DNA of 64,000 bases from Zygaena filipendulae (Eukaryota > Arthropoda > Insecta > Lepidoptera > Zygaenidae): positions 4,556,001 through 4,620,000 of the forward strand of contig OU015650.1 in assembly GCA_907165275.2 (NCBI GenBank). The letters run 5' to 3'. The translations under genes and the position numbers were made by a program. Shown piece by piece: positions 56,331 through 64,000 of the stretch (positions are counted from its first letter, which is position 1; the number at the start of each line of letters is the position of its first letter). The notes below the pieces were generated by a model. That model saw only the letters and a list, made by a program, of their open reading frames with translations, searched no databases and had not been told where the DNA came from.

Positions 56331-56610
56331 AATATAATTAGTGGTAACTCAACTTGCAATTAATTATGTGAGAACAATGAGCCGTACCCAGCAATAAACT
56401 ACCGTACATTTAAATGGGACTATTTGGGAATAAACCCCTTTCAAACAAAAAAAGAATTGTCTATATAATATGTCGGAGTTATGTCCGAACATACATAAAA
56501 AATATACATATATGTATATAAATATTCGAATTGATAACCTCCGTCTTTAGACTCGGTTAAAAAGGACATACGTTACTTTGGTGCCATACGGTAATTAATT
56601 CCCGCGGTAA

Positions 56611-57060
56611 CTACTTTCATATTGTGTCTCAGCTTGGGGTTCTGCAGCAAAAACCAGTCTTATACAATTAGAGCGAGCTCAAAGGGCATTACTTAAAGTT
56701 ATCATGTCTAAGCCAAAACAATATCCGACTGAACAACTTTACCAGGAGTGCTCTGTACTGACAGTTAGACAATTATATGTTAAAGCAGCAGTACTGAGAC
56801 AACATACTCTTATTGATTTGGATCATATAAACTTGAATAGGCAGAAAAGGAGGAAGGACATAATCTTTCAACTACCATCCAAACGCACGCACACAGCAAG
56901 GAGAAGTTTGTCATTTTTAGGACCAGTGCTGTATAATCGCATTAGTAAGGATGAGACACTAATCGACAAAACTAAACGTAAATGTGCTGTCTCTATAAAA
57001 AAGTATTTGCATAACTTAAATTATACCCAGACAGAAAACTTACTGAATATCACTTCTTAA
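56611..57060 (+). CDS. Non-LTR retrotransposon ORF2 C-terminal tail, 5'-truncated
   Basis: The frame opens right after an in-frame TAA at 56608, runs through LLSYCVSAWGSAAKTSLIQL, ERAQRALLKVIM, YPTEQLYQECSVLTVRQLYV and ARRSLSFLGPVLYN, and stops at TAA 57058. The order (YC..AWG, LERAQRALLKV, LY..C.VLTVRQLY, FLGP.LYN) is the region after the RT domain in Jockey- and CR1-like LINEs of insects. The catalytic domains are missing, so this is a dead 3' fragment. The frame itself is undamaged over 149 codons. It is not a host gene despite its small intact ORF. Confidence 0.8.
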   Translation, partial: LLSYCVSAWGSAAKTSLIQLERAQRALLKVIMSKPKQYPTEQLYQECSVLTVRQLYVKAAVLRQHTLIDLDHINLNRQKRRKDIIFQLPSKRTHTARRSLSFLGPVLYNRISKDETLIDKTKRKCAVSIKKYLHNLNYTQTENLLNITS

Positions 57061-57411
57061 CTCTTTTACAACACACAACACACACACAATACATAGACAT
57101 AACACTACACAATTTCACTAATACACACTTACATTCTTAAATCTAGATGACAAATCCGAGATCATTATTATACCCTTATACATACAGATTGTTTTTGCTT
57201 TTTCATGTTTACTTTTATATTATAATGTGTACAATTTGATCAGTGTTTCTCGGTGGACCCTCCTGTTACCCTACAGTACAGGTTTATGCCTAGTGTTGGG
57301 GACAGTGCTCATATCTATAAGAATAACTAATCGAAATACCTACACTGTAATGTACTTAGTTTTGGTTATATTGTGAATAAAATAAATTATTATTATTATT
57401 ATATTATTATT
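57061..57411 (+). mobile_element. 3' UTR and (ATT)n tail of the LINE fragment
   Basis: After a CA-rich stretch (CAACACACACACAATACATA) the UTR ends GTGAATAAAATAAATTATT followed by (ATT)n to 57411. An AATAAA is included. The microsatellite tail instead of poly(A) fits CR1-like or related elements. Confidence 0.7.
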
Positions 57412-57455
57412 AACATCGAAATTAATTCGAGTGAAACCGCACGAGTAAGACTGCT
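57412..57455 (+). repeat. Lep1-type 3' end only
   Basis: ATCGAAATTAATTCGAGTGA, then AACCGCACGAGTAAGACTGC and TAGT. The LINE tail directly abuts it, so the LINE probably inserted into a Lep1 copy. Confidence 0.5.
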
Positions 57456-57829
57456 AGTATATAAATTTTACAGTTGTCCCGCGACAAGGTGAAGTACGTA
57501 GTTATCATCTACGGCCATGCACTGGACAAACTGGACACAAGCCAAATGTTTTTTTCTTTTTTCTGCAAGCTCTACAATCATAATTATGTATTAAGAAACG
57601 GACAATTGATACTTATTTGATCAATTTCGAGTTTCCGATTTAAATACTCAATAACAGTCGTTTTCCAGAAAAATATTATTGATTGGTCTATCTTTATTCG
57701 TCTCGTCACCATCAAAGAAGTAAAGACTTTAATAAGTGGTTTTCCATTGTGAGAGTCTCCGTCCTACGAGTATATCCTGTGTTACATAATAACAAAAACA
57801 GGATATACTCTGGTAAAAACCTAACACCA
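57456..57829. other. No recognisable feature
   Basis: ACAGGATATACTC at about 57801 and GAGTATATCCTGTG near 57769 are inverted words and form a small hairpin. Nothing else. Confidence 0.4.
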
Positions 57830-58149
57830 ATATCTATATATATAAAATAAAGTCGTGTTAGTTACACTACTCTTACTACTACGTGTTACTCAAGAACGGC
57901 TGAACCGATTTGGCTGAAAATTGGTGGGAAGGTAGCTTAGAACCAGGAAACGGACATAGGATACTTTTTATCCCGGAATTCTCGCAGGAACTCCGAAATT
58001 AACGTCGGTGAAATTTCATGAAATTTTGCATACTTATAGGTACACATTGTCAGGGGTACAGAGAAGGACATAGGGTAGGTACTTTGCATTCCGGAATTCC
58101 TGCGGGATGTCCGAAATTTCCGCGGATGAAACCGCGGGGAGAAGCTAGT
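57830..58149 (+). repeat. Compound Lep1-type copy
   Basis: A first unit reaches TTATCCCGGAATTCTCGCAG and AAATTAACGTCGGTGAAA at about 58012, then a second unit resumes at TTTCATGAAATTTTGCATAC and ends CCGCGGATGAAACCGCGGGG, AGAAGCTAGT. The join at TGAAATTTCATGAAATTTT suggests recombination between two copies at a shared GAAATTT word. Confidence 0.7.
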
Positions 58150-59215
58150 ATATTATAATTTAAAAATTGGCAAAGACAACAGACTGTTGCAAAAATACAT
58201 CTTGACAAATACCGCAGCATTGCACCGCACCTACACGCGCTACCTACGCTCCATACGTATTTTAATATTTGTTTTTATTCATTGACAAACCCAGTAGAAT
58301 CTCAATTTCCTCCGTCAGCGAGCACCGCTTGCGTCAAACTTAAATTTTTGTTAACCAAAACTGGTTTTTAAAAAGAAAAAAAATACAGGATGTTAATCTA
58401 ACACGTCACCACAATAATACATGCCGCGTCTGTGTAAGTTACCTAATGGAAGCAACAAATTACACAACAATTTGCTCATAAAAACACATACCAATTCTAT
58501 GTCATTATTTGGCTAAATTTGCTGTTGCTCGCAACATCTTATAGCTGTGGTACAGTAAATTATTGAATCGTGATAACATAAGTAAATCATAGTCGTTTTT
58601 TGTATGCTTATAAACTATAACACTTGATTTTATAATTGCAGAAATTATAAACATTAATTTCAATTGGCAAGAGAACGAGGGGACCGCACAATAATATTGA
58701 AAAACTTAAATTACCTGATTCAAAACATCAAGGTTTGCATTTTGTAAGGACAATAAACCAACATAGAATCAGCTGTGAGTTTGTTAGAAAAACTCACAAT
58801 AACAATTAAATGGTTAGGAGTGGTTATGTTTCCTTAATACTTATGTAGAGAAAGCGAGCTTAATAAAAGATCACTTTATAATACCGAACAGCTGAAACTG
58901 CGCTGGCGCAGTGCCAAGCGGCATGAGACGCCCAGTCGCCGAATCAAGCACCTGGCGATGTTGTTAACAAACAATACGTAAATACAGTCCGCACTAGAAA
59001 TATGTAATCACTTTTGGCATTCTATGAATCTTATTGAAACAGTAATAAAGTTCAATATTTAGCAAGTGTTAACATGTTTTCGATACTGACTGTACGTAGC
59101 ACCTTGTGTTAAACTGTGCAATATTTTTATTTCACTATTTTAAATCGCTTCATAGTAAAAAGCCGCAGGCATCAGCTAGTGGTCCAAACAAAATTATATC
59201 ATAGGAAGATAATTT
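58150..59215. other. No supported gene
   Basis: Mostly unrecognised. GCCGCAGGCATCAGCTAGTG near 59162 looks like a Lep1 3' end. Confidence 0.4.
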
Positions 59216-59516
59216 TTTTTAAACAACTGACAACTGACAGCTGGATACTGCAGAAACTCAAGTTTTTTTTTATGTCATAGGGGGCATACTTACTGGCCAG
59301 TAGCACACCTAATGGTTGATTTATGTAAAATAAAATTCACTCATTTTTTTCTTTAGCTAATTCTTATTTTTATTTTGACTTCTCTTGCATTCGTAATGAA
59401 AAGCACAGTGTTATCCTCGGGAGAAAGACTTATTTAGTCCCTCGATCTATTGGCCAAACCCCGTCTCGGGACTAAATAAGTTACTTTCACCCCTAGGATA
59501 ACAATGTACTATTGCA
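59216..59516 (-). mobile_element. Hairpin-bearing repeat family, copy 3 (reverse)
   Basis: In reverse it starts TAGTACATTGTTATCCTAGG (59516 leftward), has a 93-base hairpin at 59410-59502, and includes GCTACTGGCCAGTAAGTATG. It stops near 59216 before the terminal CCTAGGGCTGAAAAG block, so it is truncated. Confidence 0.75.
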
Positions 59517-59635
59517 TGCATGTTTTCAAGGCTACCTACAGGGAAGGATATAGAGTATTTTTTATCCCGGAATTCTTGCGAGAACTCCGAAATTAACGCG
59601 GGTGAAACCGCAGGGAACAGCATAGCTAGTAAATA
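59517..59635 (+). repeat. Lep1-type copy cut by the neighbouring element
   Basis: It begins abruptly inside the conserved TTGCATGCATGTTTTCAAGG block exactly where the previous element ends, then runs to ACGCGGGTGAAACCGCAGGG, AACAGCATAGCTAGT. Confidence 0.65.
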
Positions 59636-61018
59636 GATAAATAAAAGTGCAGCGGTTTGTTAGTGACGGAAAATACGTGTCGTGGTTCTCGTAGATCGTG
59701 ATATTACGGGGATGGCTGTGAAAGGATTAAGCAGAGTTTTTACCATGGATGGGTACCAGACAACTGTTTGTAAATACATACTTATGATTCATAATTTAGG
59801 TACCTATTAAACACTTATATTCAAGGTAAAAACAAATTTTTATCACATGCGCATAAGGAAAACACAATTTTTGATGATGTTGATAATGATGATTAATCTC
59901 GATTTTCGCGACATCTAATGTTAACCACTAAAGCAATGGCACCATTAACCTTATTTTTGTCTAAAATTCTTAATTTTTTTTTTCTCTTCTGTAAATGTAA
60001 TGTCTTTAACGGCAATTAAACTACCACCATATATTAATATTATTTATAGTAAATTTTCAAGTATTCTTCGTATCTGTTATTATTATAAAAAGTAAAGACT
60101 TTATTAACGGCGGATATCCCCAACCTCTAGCTGTAGCATGGAGGATGACTATAAGCATCGTATCATTGTACCATCGGTTTTCTCTCAGTACCGTACAATT
60201 TGTAACTCTCAAGAATAGATTGCAATTTGTAACATTAACGATATGTCATTATACTGGCTGTAAACTATACAGTCTATTAAAAAACCCGAAATAAAACTCG
60301 TTAAGTCATTGATGGTATCACGACATTTTTTATTATTATATGGATCCACAGAGTAGGCACACAATTATTATGTTAAAAACACCGTTAAAAGTTTTAGTGT
60401 ACAGTAATTAGGTAGATATTAAATATTTCTATACCAGTATTATAAAGAGAAAAGATTTGATGTTTTTTTGTTTGTCCTTACTAAGATTATAAATGCAAAA
60501 ATGAGTTTTTAATACAGTTTCTCAAAAAGTGGCGTATTGCAGGGACCGCAGGGACGTATAGCCTTCGGGATGTGGGCTATTACATACTTGAGCTTTTTCT
60601 TTACCTTTTCCGAACTCGTGCGTTCTTTTCGCAACTGTCAAATAATGTCTATCAAAAAGAAAAAACCAACCACGAAGTTTTTACAAAAAAATAATTCATA
60701 GAAGTTTTTATGATTCATGCAAATATTTCTAAAAAGAAGCTACTAATTTGTTTCAATATCAGAGTTAATGATATGATTCAATGAGTTAGGCTAGGTTTCA
60801 TTCAATTTCATCTCATTAAATTTCATTTTCATTTCATATCAATAAAAATTTCTACTGAAGACTGGGCTGTATGGGCATAATTCCCTTTGCCTACCCAGAA
60901 TGAGTGAAGAAAACAAAAAAATCTCTGGTTATATTCTTTTACGGTTGGCGCTATTTTCCAAAAATGTTCTTCGTTTTTATTTTATTTTTTAATTGCTTCA
61001 TTTTTTCGCAACTGTATT
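59636..61018. other. No supported gene; 5' Lep1 scraps
   Basis: Two 5' ends lie at 60425-60510 (CCAGTATTATAAAGAGAAAA, CCTTACTAAGATTATAAATG). The remainder is AT-rich without recognisable features. Confidence 0.4.
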
Positions 61019-61397
61019 AATAGTACATTGTTATCCTAGGGGTGAAAGTAACTTATTTAGTCCCGAGACGGGGTTTGGCGCCAATAGATCGAGGGACTAA
61101 ATAAGTCTTTCTCCCGAGGATAACACTGTGCTTTTCATTACGAATGCAAGGAAAGTCAAAATAAAAATAGGAATTAGCTCAAGAAAAAAATGAGTGAATT
61201 TTTTTTACATAAATCAACCATTAGGTGTGCTACTGGCCAGTAAGTATGCCCCCTGTGACATAAAAAAAAACTTGAGTTTCTGCAGTATCCAACTGTCAGT
61301 TGAAAGCGATTCTCCCTAGGGCTGAAAAGTGTTACTTTCAACCCGCTTCTCAGGCAACTTCAGACCTACTTTCCGAGTATGAGTAATAAAAAAATAG
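61019..61397 (+). mobile_element. Hairpin-bearing repeat family, copy 4 (most complete)
   Basis: AATAGTACATTGTTATCCTA to CCGAGTATGAGTAATAAAAA. Hairpin 61030-61124 is 95 bases. The middle has GCTACTGGCCAGTAAGTATG and GACATAAAAAAAAACTTGAG. The end block CCTAGGGCTGAAAAGTGTTA repeats the CCTAGGG-GAAA-GTTAC theme of the start in inverted form. Confidence 0.78.
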
Positions 61398-61439
61398 TTG
61401 TTCAGTACACATGCGGAACCGTCATTGCAAAGACAGGCT

Positions 61440-61612
61440 TTCCGCACGCGTAATGAAATATACTATTGTTTGTTTGTTTGTTACGCTTTCACACCTTAAC
61501 GGCTCAACCGACCATTACGAAATTTTGCATGCACTTTGTCAGGGGTACAGAAAAGGATATAGGATACTTTTTATCCCGGAATTCTCGCGGGAACTCCGTA
61601 ATTAAAAACCAG
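61440..61612 (+). repeat. Lep1-type copy lacking the 3' end
   Basis: GTTTGTTACGCTTTCACACC, TTTTGCATGCACTTTGTCAG, GGATACTTTTTATCCCGGAA and CTCGCGGGAACTCCGTAATT, then unrelated sequence where the hairpin should be. Confidence 0.7.
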
Positions 61613-61774
61613 TAACTTAAACACTAAACAGTACTTATTACCAATTTTAAAAATTCTTTACTAACAGGAAATTACAGTATTCCTGACTGATACTAGGCGC
61701 ATTTTTATCTCAAATTCTCATAATATTAACTTAAAAGAAACTATAAACAAGAATTCTGAGTTTAAAGATTCGCC

Positions 61775-62255
61775 AATCTTTATAAATAAAAATCAATGTT
61801 TGTATGTTTGTATTCTATGCGTTTCTGTTTGATAGAGCACCTTCATGGTCTCGTCTCATCGAGAAAACTTGACGTTTTTGTTTATGTCATTGTTTTGAAT
61901 GAACACAAGAATTTGTATTCCCCTTGTATCTCGTATTTTTATGTTACTATCGAATATATTCATTTTGGTTATTCATCTACTGTATTAACTGCCTCAACAG
62001 TTTCTAAACCATTGGTCCGATTGTGATGAAACTTCAGAGAGTTATTCTACCTGCGTTCGCAAAGGTTCCTAATCCGGATATAAAGAGATCCTGCGGGAAT
62101 TCCGAAACTCACGCGGGTTAATCTCCGAAACGGTTGGACCAATTTTGATGGGACTTTCACTGCTAATTAGCTGGTGTTATAAGGTGTAATTTAGGCTACT
62201 TTGGAGTTCCTGCGGGAGTTCCTGATGCGGAACTCATGCGGGTGAAACCACGGTC
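61775..62255 (+). repeat. Two joined Lep1-related copies
   Basis: The first has GATTGTGATGAAACTTCAGA and ATCCTGCGGGAATTCCGAAA, with ACTCACGCGGGTTAATCTCC. The second follows with AACGGTTGGACCAATTTTGA and ATGCGGGTGAAACCACGG. The hairpins are degraded and no CTAG is kept. Confidence 0.6.
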
Positions 62256-64000
62256 AATTCCACTTCTTCGCGTTTCTTTATATTTCTCAATAGATTGCAT
62301 AAAACCAATAATTTATATCTTGTTTTACTGAAAGAAATGTCGATGTTGTTAGGTCATTTTAATGAGCATAAGTATCACCTGTTTAACCTGACCGTGGCAT
62401 CCTACAGCAGAGGCCTTGGGTAGATCAATAAAAATAATAATCATAAATACGTCAATAAATTCTAAAGTGACACCGGTAAGTGCTTTTTAAGCATTTTTAT
62501 AAAAAAAAAAATAACAATTACCTTTCAATGTTCCATATGATTCCACACAAATACCATTCCAAGATGTGGCATCGAAATTATTTCTCATAGTTTATTTTTT
62601 ATTTTTATATAAAAACACAATATCGTCCCTACTTATAACGTTACAGCTTTTTAAAAAATCTTTATTATTCAAAAAGAACTACTGATTACTTTTGTGATTG
62701 GTTTTTTTTTTCGAGTGTTTTTGAGTAGCTGATTGTGTATTTTGGATATATTTATTTTTATTTATTTAGTAGGTTAACGTTTTGCCATGTTTTTGCGCAT
62801 AATTTCTCACTAAAATTACCGATAGTATACATTTAAGGTACCAAGTACCAGTCGTGCAGTTCTTACTCTATATTTGTACTTTCATTACCAGTTTGAACTT
62901 GTAATTATAGTTCTATGCTAAAAACAAACAATAATTATGTAGTAAGCTGCAGTTACAAGTCGACACTAACAAATTACTCTTAAAAAATCACTTTACGATT
63001 ATTGGAAAATTTGACACGAGGTAATATCGAGAAGTAAAAATTTTTTTAATTGAATCTTCTTTAATATTTTTCTTTATTTTGTTTTCCAAGAAAGAAGCTG
63101 GTTTTCGTGAGAGAATTGTGTTTTATGTGAAAAATCTAATACTGTCATTGGCGTTTCGCCGTTATTACTTTAATTGCTAAAAATACGTACATTGGCAGAA
63201 TTAAATGAGATAAATCGCGATAGATTGCCATAATTGAAGAAGAAGAAAAAAAGAATCTTCTTTAGGCACGTGGATATTTTTATAACAGATGCGTCATTAA
63301 AATAAAATAGTAAGTATTCATAAGTTCATATAATACCTACACATCGTCATTATGGTTTCTTTCGTATGTTACTATGTTATATTAATGTATAAAAATATGA
63401 TTTTTATTTAATACATAGAATTTCATTGATTTTTTCTTGTTTTTCTGTTAATTGAATATGAATATGTAAATTTTCTTAAAAGGAATGGCATTAAACTGTT
63501 TGATACTAAATAAATTTATAATAACCTGATCTCCTGTATATTGCTTACAACTGCGAGTTGAGACAGACCTACGTCTAAGTATCCAATATATATAAGTATA
63601 ACCAGACCGGTCTCTATTTAATTTACTAAGTAATCGTAGCTTAGTTTTATATAATTGAGCAAATCCTGAAATTCACGGGGTGGAAACTGAAGTGAACAGT
63701 CATTTTTCAATAAGGCTCCTTTTATACATACTAGCAAAGGAGTAGGTACTTCTGCAAAGGTTATTTTTAACTTATTATTTAACTAGTCAGTCGAAGGTGA
63801 TGTGCAAACAAGTTTTTTTTTTGCATATGGCGCATATTCGAATTTTGATACAACCTTCGGACCTTGTGTACATTGGATACTCATAGGTAGATAGAATCTC
63901 GTAAAATCTGCATATATAAAATAATTTGTAGGTACCTACCTAGAATGGGCTTGACAACCCTGTTGGTCTAGTCCAGAGGATCCCATACTTTTTTTTCTCA
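62256..64000. other. No supported gene to the end of the window
   Basis: AT-rich. A degraded Lep1 3' end may lie at 63660-63695 (GAAATTCACGGGGTGGAAAC). Nothing else is recognised. Confidence 0.4.

Noticed and set aside
56704..57060. Small intact ORF that could be taken for a host gene
   Set aside because: Upstream in-frame residues and the motif order show that it is the end of a LINE ORF2.
1..64000. rRNA genes, complete tRNA genes, endogenous virus genes or bacterial-type systems
   Set aside because: None seen on either strand. The only retro-elements are copia and non-LTR fragments.

Overview
The window looks like a piece of a lepidopteran (moth or butterfly) nuclear genome. It is AT-rich, its genes have introns with GT..AG junctions, and it carries many copies of a Lep1-type Helitron-like repeat (5' TCCTACTAATATTATAAATG-like start, CCGCGG-GTGAAA-CCGCGG hairpin, 3' CTAG) that I know from Lepidoptera. 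No prokaryotic, plasmid or phage organisation is visible. The species cannot be named from the sequence alone.

Layout. 1-1948 is the 3' end of a Ty1/copia retrotransposon (pol C-terminus, tandem repeats, 3' LTR). 1949-36200 holds no gene I can support. It is intergenic or intronic DNA with a 5'-truncated non-LTR retrotransposon (16997-17984) encoding a restriction-like-endonuclease C-terminus, several foldback or TIR elements (12949-13185, 26533-26927, 27585-29171, 34067-34382), tRNA-like SINE heads and Lep1 pieces.

36225-47951 is the gene cluster: three single-pass leucine-rich-repeat membrane proteins. Two are tandem paralogues on the + strand (507 and 755 residues), each with the same phase-0 intron just after the N-terminal cap and each ending in a cytoplasmic PPSYD[DE]AL motif. 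The third, on the - strand and convergent with them, is a 701-residue protein with acidic Ser-Gly sites that best fits windpipe (wdp), the LRR chondroitin sulfate proteoglycan of Drosophila. All three carry a similar basic-Ser-...-Gly-Asp patch in the cytoplasmic tail, which suggests a shared origin or shared tail regulation.

48000-64000 is again gene-poor. It has a 445-bp element with perfect 39-bp terminal inverted repeats and TAA duplications (49906-50350), the second copy of the 237-bp foldback (53741-53977), a Jockey/CR1-like LINE 3' fragment (56611-57411), three of the four copies of a hairpin-bearing repeat family and more Lep1 copies.

Most of the unusual structure is in the repeats: foldbacks, nested inverted repeats and a hairpin that is progressively shortened between copies. 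The most interesting coding observation is the LRR receptor cluster, where one paralogue has lost matched cysteines in both LRR caps.
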